Counted from the first letter of the stretch, positions 10,443 to 22,317 are shown. The stretch is 64,000 nt of DNA from Lyophyllum atratum (GCA_014905825.1 JACGCN010000019.1:434001-498000), one strand, 5' to 3'. The notes: generated by a model from the sequence alone, not told the origin. Numbers and translations: made by a program.

Positions 10443-13400
10443 TTATTCTATGTCATCCCAACCGTCTGGCATAAGTACATCACCCTCCGAATCACCCTCT
10501 TCCTCAGGGACCTCGGGAAGTGTGACAACCTTCGAGATGTCCTCATCATGAATCAGTCCCATGAGACTCCATCGGCCGAGACAAAGGAGCGCACGAGTCG
10601 TTTGTGCGGCCATACGGTTTCGGACATGCGTGAGCTGGAGACGGCCAAGACTAAATACACGTTCGACGTCAACAGAGGTAGCTATGGGCATTGCTAAGCG
10701 AAAGATAACTCAGTAAATAAAAGTGAGGCCGCACCTGGGATGGTCAGGTAATCCAATGCCATTTGAGAGAGGCCGGGATACATCGCTTGTCGCTCGATCC
10801 ACCAAGAAATGACGTCCTCAACGGCCTCTACGTCAGTGCTCAGGTAACGGTCCAGCTCATTACGAAGTTCGGCGGGTTTGGGCGGGGCCAGTGCAGCTAG
10901 ATTGTCGAACATATTCTGCATGCCACTTGTGAGAAGCAACGATAAGAATAGAAAGGAGTGGCTCACCTCTGATCTTTTCTGAGGTTCTTTTGGACGACGC
11001 TGCATCTCTTCAACGTCTAGTTGATAGTTCTGCTCAAATGCATCTCGAGTGATGTCTTCTGCCTCCTTGATCCATCTGTCCTCCCAGCCGTTGTTCTTGA
11101 AGTAGGTAAGTTTATGACGAGGGTGTAGAACTGCAGCAAAGATTCAAATATGTCAACATTTCCGCGAGTTAAGTGCAGTCAATGATGAAAATACATACCC
11201 ATCGCGATGCGGTAGAGCTCAGAGTCGTCAGTCTTGGTGTAATAGCGGTTGATAGTCTTCTTTGCCAAGTTTAGAGCAACACGGATTGCGGGCTCGTAGG
11301 TTTTGTCGAGGCTGTCCGTTGTGAACTTCTGGTCAATAAGATCCATTGCCGGGATCACAGTAGCGAGATTCGGAGTCGAACGAGAAAAGAATGTCGTCGC
11401 ATGTTTGAGGATCTACATGCAATGGGACGTGCGCGTGAAACCCGACTCTGCGAGGAGGGACATTATCAAGACGTCATGTGATGTAACATACCTCAAGCAC
11501 GTCACAAAGTTGTGACGCAATCTTCCACTCCTCGCCACTGAGCTCGTACTGCCTCAACCCGTTCGCTCTGCTGCTGGTTATGGCATCCACCGCTTTCCGA
11601 TAACGCAAGGCCATCTGAAGCATATCAAAGGTCGAGTTCCACCGGGTCGAGACATCCCTCGGAATGAGGCGAAACATCAACTTCGGGTCTCCCAGTCCTA
11701 CCACGATACGACGCCATTCCGGGAGCAGAATTGTGGATGAATGGATGATGGCATAGGCGAGTTTCCGGATCTATGGGTGGGATGTGGTTAGATTGCATCA
11801 AGGTGAGCATAATCCATTGTACCTTGACGAGAACAAGCCTAACGGGTCGGACACTCTCTGATAGCTTCTCCGCCTCCTCCTCAGTCAAAAGCGCAACTTC
11901 GTCCACCCATCCTTCGACATTATCGTTCTCCACGTCACCCTCTGCATTGGTTCGCATGTCCAGGTCCTCAAGATCGATACCGTCTGCCAAATCCAGCAAG
12001 TCCTTCTCGGCATCATCAAGTGCGTCCTTCGCCTTCTTTTTCGGAACATCGAATTGTCGAAGAAGACTCTTTGCGACTAACTTTACGATGTGGGCGAAGC
12101 AGCGGGTCCGGCGAGCCGCTCCAGGGAAATAGAGGAGAAGTTTAGCGAGTTCGTCGATCATCGTATCATTGGAGCTTGCATTGTCGCATGTAATGCTAAG
12201 GACCTATCAGAGCGAGTGAGTCGTGATTAATAGATTTTTTATGATGCTCTGTGCTCACCTTCCCACTAATGCCAAAGTCATCAAGAATCTTTGCAAACGC
12301 CGCCGCCAAAACGATCCCGGAATGAGACTTTGAGAGAGGGTTTAGATGATTGACTTGGACATTTTGTTGGGTGAGTACTTGCCTGAGCAACCTCGACAAT
12401 GTCCAATAGCAAGCTGATCGGTTTTCCGTTGTGTACCAGATGAACAGTGACAGCAACATATGGACGATGGTTGGGTGACGTCCAAGCGTCGGTTGCGAAG
12501 CTCAGTGCACCGTCGCACTCCTTCATCGTTGTTAAGGTATGTCAGTATTCAATATCGAGAAACCATGAACTTACCTTCAACATCTTTGCTATCCGATTTC
12601 TAGCCTTCGCAAATACTGTCTTGACATCCCGAGAAACGGTCGTCGGATGCGGAACATAGTAGGTAGGTCTCCCCGTCTTCAGCAGGCAGTTCAGGCCGCG
12701 GTCTTTCACAATCGCAAATGGCCTATTGCTTTCGCTCACCCACCGAACAATTTCGGCTCTAGTAAAGTTTTCGGGTCAGCTTCGCAGGTGCAGTGGGATT
12801 GTGACGGTACCTTGTCTCGGTTCGCGTGTGAGGACGGTGAGAGTAAGTGACATTTGCTTTGTCTTTTCTTGCAAATGAGGCCGTGATTGACCCATTTGCA
12901 CGATAGCCACCGACGACCTTTGTGCGGGCCTCCTGAATATTTATAGCCTCGTCAGCGGCATGCAGCACGTCCTCGCCCCAGCATTTCTTCACATGCTTGC
13001 GCATGTTACCCGTGGATTGTGCGTCCTTCATATCTAGGTACCTGACAATGCGCTGCGTACACCCCTTTCCAGTGCAACGAAATACGTGGCACTTCCGGCC
13101 GCCGCGGTACTCGATCACAGGATCTGGCTTGAAGAAGGCATAGACTGTCGTATGCCACCCGTTTTGCATTCGCTCTGGTGATGGGTAAGTTATCGGTTTA
13201 ACTTTCAAATATAAATACACACTAAGCTCCTGCTCGTCAGATTCTTCTTCAAGTCCTTGGGCTGTGGCTACGGGATCAGATGACGAAGAAGACCCTGAGG
13301 AAGATGATGAACGGCTGCTCAGCTCGCGCGAGCCCCGGACCTGCCCCGCCGCATCAACCTCCTCGACATCTGTCACGCCATGTGCTGCGAGTTCGGCTTC

Positions 13401-13643
13401 ATCTTCCTCTTCGGATAGGACAGTGGCTCGGCGGCTTTTCTTCCGAGGTTTGACTGAGGTAGATGGTGCACCTGAGCTTACGGAACTTGCTCCAGAGGTG
13501 TCGCCGGTGCTCGATTTGGAGGATTTCCGTTTAAGGACACCTTTGACTTTCTGTACGACAGCCTTGGCCTTATCTGAGATCGTTCGCTTGCGTTTGCCGC
13601 TTACGATGTTCCTTGGATCATCAGCCTCGAGGCGGCGGCCCAT
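10443..13643 (-). CDS. hAT family transposase, BED zinc finger plus dimerisation domain
   Basis: Catalyses cut-and-paste transposition of the surrounding element. Ten exons on the minus strand: 12811-13643, 12575-12758, 12383-12520, 12259-12327, 11823-12203, 11492-11770, 11199-11412, 10967-11130, 10735-10915, 10443-10681. They give 2682 nt, an exact 893-residue frame. The N-terminus is basic and Ser-rich. A BED-type finger follows near residues 180-235 (CHVFRCTGKGCTQ, STGNMRKHVKKCWG). Then come the RNase-H-like core blocks (ALSFATDAWTSPNHRPYVAV, ITCDNASSNDTMI, RCFAHIVKLVAKS, DVSTRWNSTFDML) and the C-terminal hAT dimerisation motif (SVDVERVFSLGRL, RNRMAAQTT). One intron (12328-12382) is GC-AG. 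No lesion was seen. Confidence 0.92.
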
Positions 13644-13775
13644 GCTTGACAGGATTGATGGAGATCACCTGTTTGTGGACTTTTGAGATTAGATTGGTGC
13701 AAAAGCCACCGTCTTTGATTATGTAAAGGACTGTACAGTACATAAGATACATGATGACGTAGGTTCTGAGAGGTA

Positions 13776-13884
13776 AACCCACTGCTGGGTACGGGTATGG
13801 GTATGGGTATGGGATGTCGGACACATACCCATACCCAGACAACCCGTGGGTCTGTACCCGCGCGGGTTACCCATACCCAGGCTA
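13776..13884. repeat. right subterminal GGGTATGGGTA repeat cluster of the hAT
   Basis: Tandem GGGTATG words followed by ACCCATACCC words lie just inside the right end of the element, partner to the cluster at 10258-10398. Confidence 0.7.
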
Positions 13885-13982
13885 TTCCCTACCCACCACC
13901 AGAGGGAGTCAGACTTTGTACAGGAAAGGCAAATCTGCATCCGCGATCCCCGCTGGATTGCATTTCAAAAAGACATTGCGAG

Positions 13983-14032
13983 GTGAGCTCTATTCGTGTC
14001 TCCCAAAGACTTAATTCTAATGATTGGCATAG
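13983..14032 (+). other. intron-like segment inside LINE ORF1
   Basis: Begins GTGAGC, contains TCTAATG about 16 nt before the end, and ends CATAG; removing these 50 nt rejoins the two halves of ORF1 in frame (…LRG/A, then AKTPVVTSHNLLDHD). Either it is a real spliceosomal intron or an indel-bearing spacer that imitates one. Confidence 0.55.
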
Positions 14033-15288
14033 CTAAAACTCCGGTAGTTACCTCCCACAACCTACTGGACCACGACATAGCCATGGCGGATGCCTCCCAG
14101 GGCTCTCCCAGCACGAGGTCCACATCCGTGACTGCCGCTCCCGGAGGTCCGACAAATGGACCCGCTATCCAGCTCACCACCACGTCTGCTTTTGCAGAAC
14201 CGTACTTTCTCAGGCCTGGTCGCTCCGCCACGATCGAGGACGGGGTGATGGTCCTCAGCGAAGGTGGAGAACCGATCCTAAGGTATACCGCCAAGCCATC
14301 GACAGGCTTTCCTCGTATCGATTTAGGAGCACCCCCCCTGCAGAACATTACCAGGGACCTGGCTCAGAAATGGTCAGAGCTACCCCCGCCGAAACTACTA
14401 ATGTGATCTTTCAATGCACATTTCGACCCTAATCCTCAAGAAGCGGTTCACAGAGCGGAGGACTTAATCGCGCTCGCCTGCGGGGCAGGTGCTCAAAACG
14501 TGATTGTTAGCCCTCCCACCCAGGCCACCTACGACCCTTTCCGCTTTCCCTCCCCTTTTTCCTTCTTAGTGTCCGGCATCTCACAGTCTGCAGCCGACGA
14601 GCTCCTCGACCTACACATTCTGAGTACGGACAAAGCCTCCCTCATTTTCGACCCATTTGTCCCTCGGAACCCACGCCACCTAATTACCATCCGAGGCCTT
14701 ACCTTCCGTAACACAACCGAAGCCGCTGTCGAAGTCGCAGACATTGTCCGCCGGAGGCTGGTAGCCACCCCAGAAATCGCTTCCCACATCCACGACCACT
14801 TGATGATCGCTGACGCTGGTGCGGTAGCGACGGCCTATGCCTCGATACAGGCAACAAGCATTGAGGCGGCGCTTCCCAAAGCTCAGGGAGGAAAGCAATT
14901 GCTATGGAACATTGAATGGGATCCACCTCAGGTCAAACTCACGAACTACTTCAAGCTCGTTCACCTAGTCCAAGATGTTAAATTTCCCACTACAGTACGC
15001 GGTACGGGTCTCCCCTTGGTTAGCGATTTGGTTTTCCGATGCGTCGGATGCAAGGGCATATCACACCCTACACCCCTTTGCCCTCTCCCCGATATACCGG
15101 GCTGGCTAGGACCTAGAAAGGCCCCAGACGAGGACGATGATCTCGCAATTGATGCCTTTAATAGACCCAAGACAAATGGTGCAAATGGAGGGGTGAAAGG
15201 GAAGGATCCGATTCGAGGAGGCCGCGAGGGTGGGAAGTTTAGAGGTGGCCGTGGTGGTAATCGCGGTAGGGGGTCCAGTAGGACTTAG

Positions 15289-15812
15289 AATGTAACGCCC
15301 ACTTCCCCTCGTATAGCATGTACCTACTATCGCCCTTTCTCGTTGAGTATGCTTGTATGCAATATACCTCTCTGAGCTCATGCCATCCGTGTCCCCATCG
15401 CGTGGGCCTCATTAAAAGGTCGGAATGACTCCAACACGAACTCCCGTAGGATCACTCTTTAAGTGAGGTGCTAGACACTCCAGTCTGAGATGGAGTAGTC
15501 CTGGCTGCCGTTCAAACTTAGCTTTGTTGTAATGTAGAGGCCCCAATAGGCTGAATTTACTGGCCTAAGGGTACAGGTAAGCCTAGGTGGGGCACGCCAA
15601 TGGAGGGCAGAAAACGGAGGCTTATACAAATTAAGCGACAATCCCGTGCAGCAGTCCTGCTTAAACCGACGTTGAGGGGTATGCCGGCTCAGACGGTATG
15701 CCCCGAACCGAAGGTAATTGTCAACCGCCGTAGGCCTGGGTCAAGCCTACCTCCCGTACAAGTTGGTTGTCTTCTCGGGTGAGTCTTCACAACTGCTTCA
15801 ATACTAACTTCT
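15289..15812 (+). other. inter-ORF region of the LINE with an intron-like element
   Basis: No convincing frame links ORF1 to ORF2 here. At 15779-15825 a 47-nt stretch has GTGAGT at its start, the branch-point consensus TACTAAC, and CTCAG at its end. The ATG at 15813 lies inside it. If it is spliced, ORF2 would start differently from the longest open frame. Confidence 0.5.
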
Positions 15813-18800
15813 ATGCCTTCCTCAGGTGTCAATATCGGTCAAGGTTCGGGCCCTCGCGAGCTTGGAGGAGCATCCGGGCTAGCCGTCGCTCGTAACTTCG
15901 ATGAAGAGCTTGAGAGGTTTGGTGACGGGTCTCAAGGAGGCGGAAGTACAACTTTTCAAGTACAACCGGCCAACGGCGTCTTGATTGATGCAGGCCACCA
16001 TGTTGGTAGCCACCCCATGACTTGGGGAATCCGCTCCAACGAGCGGGAGATAGCCCAGGGAGAGGCTATATCTCAGCAACGCATGCGGTTAACTGCTGGG
16101 GGGAATTTCACGTCAGCTGACACGCTACAGAATTCGAGTTCACGAACACGACACACCTGCAAACTTAACACCAAGGCGGCGATTAGGATTGCATCCTTGA
16201 ATATGAGGGGTTATCGATCTGCGGGAAACAATCAGCAAGATTCCAAATGGTTACATATCAATCAATTAGTAAGGGAGAAACGTATAGGCATTTTACTGGT
16301 ACAGGAAACTCATTTAACTGAGGAAAGAAAAACGAACATCGAGTCTCTATTTGGCAAGAGACTTCAACTCCATATTTCTATGGACCCGGACAACCCCTCC
16401 GCGAAAGGAGGAGTAGCTGTCATATTAAACAAGTCCCTAACCAACACCCACGACGTCAAGATTTTGGAAGTGGTGCCAGGACGGGCGATGCTGATTCACA
16501 CGAACTGGCACCTGAGTGAAAAGTTGTCCATACTAGTAGTATATGCCCCGAATGTAACGTGCACAGATGGACGGACGAATGCGGCCTTTTGGAAGGACCT
16601 TCTGATGTTTTTCGATGCCCGTCCTAACCTGAAAGTCGATGTGTTAACCGGTGATTTTAACATGGTTGAGGACCTGATTGACAGACTACCGATGCGTTCA
16701 GACCCCCTTGCAGCCACGGACGCTTTGAAGAACTTCACAAACGCGTTAGGTCTCGTAGACGGATGGAGGGAGACGCACCCATCATTGAAAGCGTACACGC
16801 TACTTCACAGTTCAAATGGAACTCAGTCCAGGATCGATAGGATCTATGTCTCAATGAATATAATGAAGACTGCCAGAGAATGGAATATCGAACCAACGGG
16901 AGTCCCCAATGCGGACCATAACTTAGTTTCCGTCCAGATCGCCCACCAAGATGCTCCAGAGATAGGCAAAGGGCGATGGTCGATCCCAGAACATGTGTTG
17001 AAAGACAAGACATTCCAGACATTTGCCAAAGAATGTGGTAAGAAGGCGATACTAGAACTGGAGGGGTTGGCCGGACGACCATGGCGGGAAGATAGCAATG
17101 CTCAGCTGATCTATAATTCCTGGAAGGTGAAAGTACTTGAATTTGCAAAAGAAAGGGATAAACTAATAATCCCTCTAATCAAAGCCAAGATAAGGGAACT
17201 CGAGAAAACCCTGGCCGAAGTTAATAATGACCTCTCCCAACAAGAACAGTTGAGGAGCCAGAAATCTGCGGAGTTGACCGCCAAAATCCGCTCTCTGGAA
17301 AAGCAAAGGCACCTAAATGCTAGGAAACATACGGCCATTAGGAATCGTTTAGAAGGAGAAATGATTTGCAAGTACTGGACACAGGCTAATAAAGCTGCAA
17401 AACCCCGGGACCTCATTTACGCCCTAAGAAAGAATGTTACTCCAGTTAGTGCCGAAGTGACGGTAGAGGGCCCCCAGGAACGCTCACCTTGCCCACCCCC
17501 GTTTGTGTATGAAAAAGACTCAAGACGGATGGCGGAGGTAGGAAGGGACTACCACAACAATCTGCAAACAAAGGATATAGACCCGAACACTAGCTTGCGC
17601 CAAAGTAAAATCGAGCATGTCCTTTCCCGTACTCCTACAACTCTGTCGGCAACGCAGAGAGAATCCCTGAACGCCCTGGTGACAAAAGAAGAGATAGCGG
17701 AAGCCCTGCGCTCCTCTAAAAACGCTACGGCTGCAGGGCTAGACGGAGCTACCTACGAATTTTGGAAATCCTTGAATAACCGCTACATTGAGGACGAGCG
17801 AAATGAGAAACCGTCCTTCGATGTACTCGCCCTCTTAACAGCTGCACTTAGGGATATCCAAAGTCACGGGATGATCGCGTCGACCAAATTTGCTGAAGGT
17901 TGGATGTGCCCCATTTACAAGAAAGGTGAGTGCTCGGACATCGCAAACTATAGACCCATTACCTGCCTGAACACTGATTACAAACTGTTCACAAAAGCCC
18001 TGGCAACCCGACTGGCAGGAGTGATAACTTCCCTAGTCCACCCAAACCAAGCGGGTTTTATCCCTGGTCGCCGCATTACGGACCAAACGAAACTAATTTG
18101 CATGATGCTTCACTATGCTGAAGCGACTGAACAAAATGGCTTGATTGTTTCCCTTGATCAGGAAAAAGCCTACGATAAGATTGATCACGACTACCTGTGG
18201 AAAACCTTGGAAGCTTTCGGTATTCCTGAGGTCTTTATACACTCCGTTAAGACCCTATATGCCAACGCTGACTCACAGATAATGATTAATGGCTTTCTTA
18301 GCTCGCCATGGAAAGTGACGAGAGGTGTTCGGCAGGGAGACCCCCTGTCATGCCTCCTTTTTGACCTCGCGATTGAACCTTTAGCGGTCTCACTGAGAAA
18401 CTCCACGTTGAAGGGTTTTAGGATTCTGGGTGTAGAAGAGAAACTGATAGCTAATCTCTTTGCAGATGATACCACCACCTTTTTGTCGGAGGAAGATGAC
18501 TTCTCGAATCTACAATCTATTTTGAACGAATGGTGCATTGCGTCGACCGCGAAATTTAATGTGCAAAAGACAGAGATCATACCCGTTGGTGAACAATCTT
18601 TCCATATGAGGGTAATTGAATCCAGGAGAACTGCCGATGAAGTAGCCCCAATCCCAGAAGGCCTCCACATCGCTATCGAAAGTGAGGCGGTTCGCATACT
18701 TGGGGCTTGGTTTGGGAACAAAGTAAATAAGGAAGAACCGTGGGATAGAACCATTAAGAAAATTGAAGAGTGCCTTGAATGGTGGGAAAAGGGCCACCCC

Positions 18801-21032
18801 ACGATGGAAGGTCGTAAACTGGTAGTCCAGATGATGGTTGGAGGGATGACCCAATACCTATCGCAAGTGCAAGGAATGCCGAAGACCATAGAGAAGAAGC
18901 TTTGCAGAAGAATTCGTCAGTTTGTGTGGCACGATAAGAGCTCAAGAATAAAAGAAGACCAACTATACATGCCGATAGAGCAGGGGGGAAGGGCGTTGCT
19001 AGATATAGGAGCCAGAAATGAGGCGATAGCAGTCATGTGATTGAAATCATACCTTGATCTAGGCCCGAACCGTCCTTTGTGGGCATCGGTTGCTGACGCC
19101 CTGTTTGCACTGAAAACCCCCTTGTCCGAAGGTAAAGTCGATCCGAAAGTAAGATTGAATATCTTCCTTCAATCATGGAAGTCCAGAGCTACGGAGAAGT
19201 CTGGAATCTGCCCTGACTTACTACAATTACTGACAACCGCTAGAAAGTACGGGGTAAGACCGGAAGGCATAGCCTTCTCAAAGGACATTGTGCAACAACG
19301 GCCCATATGGTACCATAGCGATGCCGATCCGAAGATTCGTCGCCACGCGCATGGTAGGACCGCTGTATGCCTACGAGATAAACACGGAGTACGGACGGTA
19401 GGTGATGCCGAAAAATGGGCTATTAGACTAACCGATAGTTCCCACCGAGTGGATCCCTCTTGTGAATGCCCCAGTTGCATGCAGGTTGAAGAGGATGTTG
19501 GATGCCTTCACCCGCATGACTGCTGTGAAAAGGCCAAACAACTCCTCCAATTCCTTCCCCCAAAATGGAATCCCACCACAGCTCCGAATGAAGAGACCAG
19601 AGTGCCAGGGGATTCAAATGACTCGGAATGGATTGTATTCCAGAGAGGCCTGGTGACCTCGGGTCCTTTAGCAGATATTTTCAGAATCTTCACCTCAGGA
19701 CGAACGGTAGGAGGATTACCTACCTTGTCTCCACCAACCAACAGTGACCGGGAACTGTGCATAAACAATGGCGATGATGATGCACAGGCAGGAGCTGGCG
19801 TCTTCTGTGAAGCTGACCATCCGTTGAACAGGAGTATCAAAGTCCCAGCGGCATTTGTCCAATCTAACCAATCAGCGGAGATGCTTGCGTTAAAAGAAGC
19901 GGTGGAGAGGGCTCCCACTTCGAATGCCCTGTGTCTGGGACTGGACTCTAGATACGTGATTAAACATGTGACAGAAAGTCTAATTGAGCATGAAGACTTA
20001 GGCTATATTGGTATTGAGAACGAAACCCTTGCGAGACTAGCGGTGGCTAGGTTGAGAAGTAGGGGGACGGTGACGAAACTGAAATGGGTGAAAGGTCACG
20101 CGGGCCATGCGAGGAACAGTGGCGCGGACACTTTGGCAGGGGAAGCAGTGGTTATGGCTGCACCCACAGACCTTGACCTAACAATTGATCCCCTTTTGAC
20201 GGTAACAGGAGTAAAGCTTTCAAAGATATCCCAATCTCTCGCGTATAAAGCCATACGTGCCGCTAAAATGAGGATGACACCTTCAGTAAGGACGCGGACT
20301 GTTAGGAACCTGGAGTCAATTAAACTTGAGATGAAAAAGAATTGTGACGCCCGACCAACCTCTGCGACGATCTGGAAGAAAATTAGAAACAAAGATTTCT
20401 TGAGACAGGCGAGATACTGGTTATAGATGTCAATACATGATGCATATTGGGTAGGTTCACACTGGCTGAGACCAAGTATGGACCCAGAGCTCCAGAGGCG
20501 TGCAATATGTGAACATGACGGTGAATTAGAATCGATGGAGCATATTCTTACGAAATGCACGTCGCCGGGCCAACATGAGGTCTGGCAGCAGGCAGGAGAG
20601 CTTTGGCAACGCCACGGTGAGGGCATATGGCAGAAGCCCTCTCTCGGTGAGATTTTAGGGTCACCTCTTATGCAAGTGCGGAGCGCTGAAGGTAGTCCAG
20701 GACCTGGCGGTGTGAGACTCCGTCGCATACTGATTGTTGAGTCAGCGTATTTAATTTGGAAATTGAGATGCGCTAGGATTTGTGAGTTTGACAACAGCTC
20801 ATTCACCAGCCTGGAAGTGGGAAACCGCTGGGCTAAAGTTATCAATGAAAGGTTTGACCTAGATCGGCAGACGACCGATAAGAAATATGGAAAGAAGGCC
20901 CTTTCGAGGAGCCTAGTCAAACAGACCTGGGAAAGGGTCATCCTGGATAGAGACAAGCTCCCGGCAGAATGGCTGGAAGTACCTGGGGTTTTAGTGGGTA
21001 GGGCCCTGGCAGTGCGGCAGGGTATGGGGTGA
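15813..21032 (+). pseudogene. LINE ORF2: endonuclease, reverse transcriptase, RNase H; two stops
   Basis: One continuous frame of about 1740 codons broken only by TGA at 19038-19040 and TAG at 20424-20426. The APE-type endonuclease occupies roughly residues 125-345 (RIASLNMRGY, LLVQETHL, VLTGDFNMV, SRIDRIYVS, NADHNLV). Reverse transcriptase follows (ATAAGLDGATYEFW, NYRPITCLNTDYK, QAGFIPGR, VSLDQEKAYDKIDH, RGVRQGDPLS, LFADDTT with the catalytic ADD). RNase H lies near residues 1310-1430 (QSAEMLALKEA, LGLDSRYVI, KWVKGHAGH, GADTLAGEA). A terminal CCHC motif is ICEHDGELESMEHILTKC. This domain order is typical of the Tad1 clade. Both stops could come from C-to-T changes. Confidence 0.92.
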
Positions 21033-21628
21033 ACCGCATATGCTAAGGGCAGAGTCCCACACTTAGAGTGCGTAAAGCATTTCCTCAGTGGTGAAATGAT
21101 CATGATTAAAGTATATGGTTAATTGTGAACTTGGGACGGGGTTTAGATCCCCTGTCACTAAAAGCGAGCACGAGTAAGGCGATATTAGCGTCAAGCTTTG
21201 TGCTGCCCGTAAGGGTAACGCTACACCAAAAAAAAAAAAAAAAAAAAAAAAGAGATAACGCGCTGATTGACTGATAAGGAAATGTCAATTTATCTTGCCC
21301 TTCACAACTATTCTGCGGGATCCCGGAGATGCCTCGTCCACAAAATGTCAACAGCAGATGAACGCGCTTCTTTCGAGTGAACGTAGCGCGTTGTGCGACG
21401 GAAAATACGAAGTTACCAAGTATCTCACCCACGTCCACTTCGGGCATCTCCGACTGATAATGAAGCTCCGTTCGAAGCCGCAACAGCAGGCAGCAGCATG
21501 CTGAAAACCAAAGTGATGTGGTTTCGATTTTGTGACTTGCCGTTGCAACTTTTTTGAAACGCTCGAAATCTTTTTCTTTTTAAACAGCCGTTTCAAAACG
21601 GCCGTTGCGCCAACTCTGAAGACCCCTA

Positions 21629-22317
21629 ATGAATTGCAGTCAGCTGCGGGACTTGCGCATAGTTGAATGGAGACAGCGAGTGCCCATGCGGAATTGCTTC
21701 CCTTTCTGATGTTGTATGTTGCTGAGAATACTACGGGTTCTGGAGTCCGGCAATTTGACACTGAATCTACTGGCATAAAGCTGCTAAACGGCGTTGCAGA
21801 TGTCTTCGCCACTAGGTGGATTCGCAGCTTCATGAGATCGCATGGATAGCAGGAGGTTTGTACAGCTTAAGCTCCGTGGCGGAAGATGGAGGATTTATTA
21901 TTCGCTAGCGACAGCTCAGTGCTGGTGTCAAGTTTCACTTACTCGCGAAGTGAAGCCTTAGGGTCCCGAGTGAAAATAGAAATCGCAATCTTGTATGAAA
22001 GCCACATACATATCAACCGCGACATTTCTAATCATTCTGATTCATACACGAAATCGACAGGGGATCTTAGAAAAAGAAAAGAAAAAATCACGAAGGGGTG
22101 AGTTTATAGAGGATTCCGTTCATGAGGGGCATCAGGATTGAATGGAGGAGGAGAAGATCCGTCGCGTAAGATCGACCGGGCTTGAAAATCTGCTAGATCC
22201 ACGCGTCCGCGTGTATCCCTTCCACGCATGCGGAGGTTCAAGTCCGTCTGAACTTCTTTACCCACAGGTGACATGTCCAAGATGCGACGCAAATCCCTTA
22301 TGCCAATGACGCCACCA
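21629..22317. other. intergenic, no gene seen
   Basis: Separates the nested transposons from the SRD5A pseudogene. Open frames on the minus strand here continue from the MITE and have no domain. Nothing else is supported. Confidence 0.4.

Larger units (their letters stand above)
10247..13891 (-). mobile_element. hAT DNA transposon, apparently complete, inserted in LINE ORF1
   Basis: The 3645-bp element is bounded by 18-bp inverted repeats, TAGGGAACAGCCTGGGTA on the left and (reverse complement) TAGGGAATAGCCTGGGTA on the right, with one mismatch. It is flanked by a perfect 8-bp duplication CCCACCAC at 10239-10246 and 13892-13899, the hallmark of hAT insertion. It holds one spliced transposase gene with no stop or frameshift. 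Intact coding sequence plus perfect duplication suggest recent insertion, later than the LINE it interrupts. Confidence 0.93.
9516..15288 (+). pseudogene. LINE ORF1, Gag-like RNA-binding protein, interrupted by hAT
   Basis: The frame opens at 9516 and runs to the hAT target site at 10246. It resumes in the same frame at 13900 once the hAT and one target-site copy are removed. It continues to 13982, where a GT-AG intron-like 50-nt stretch (13983-14032) must be skipped to stay in frame, and then reaches 15288. One in-frame TGA stands at 14404-14406; a CGA-to-TGA transition would explain it. Near the end is a CX2CX4HX4C zinc knuckle (CVGCKGISHPTPLC) followed by an RGG-rich tail (GGKFRGGRGGNRGRG), typical of ORF1 proteins that coat LINE RNA. 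Confidence 0.8.
7398..21251 (+). mobile_element. Tad1-like LINE (non-LTR retrotransposon), interrupted by a hAT element
   Basis: A 14-bp direct repeat GAGATAACGCGCTG flanks the element at 7384-7397 and 21252-21265. A run of 24 A (21228-21251) stands directly before the right copy, as expected of target-primed reverse transcription. Subtracting the inserted hAT leaves roughly 10.2 kb, long for this clade, mostly because of a 2-kb 5' region. ORF1 encodes a nucleic-acid-binding protein with a CCHC knuckle and RGG tail; ORF2 encodes endonuclease, reverse transcriptase, RNase H and a terminal CCHC motif. Stops in both ORFs and the hAT insertion make this copy inactive. Confidence 0.9.
7200..21628. 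mobile_element. outer TIR element (MITE-like), split by a LINE
   Basis: Inverted repeats of about 41 bp bound this stretch: the left end begins TAGGGGTCTTCAGAGTTGG at 7200, and the reverse complement of the right end (21628 backwards) begins identically; the two differ at one CpG-type position. Flanks are a 5-bp direct repeat ATGAA. Without the inserted LINE the element would be only about 560 bp (7200-7397 plus 21266-21628) with no coding capacity, so it is a non-autonomous DNA transposon. The TAGGGG ends resemble hAT termini, but an 8-bp duplication is not present, so I leave the superfamily open. Confidence 0.8.

Noticed and set aside
10258..13884. GGGTA/ACCC repeats as telomeric sequence
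   Set aside because: The words are irregular, present in both orientations and confined to the two ends of the hAT.
21228..21251. Poly-A run as a simple microsatellite
   Set aside because: It directly precedes the LINE 14-bp target duplication and is better explained as the LINE tail.
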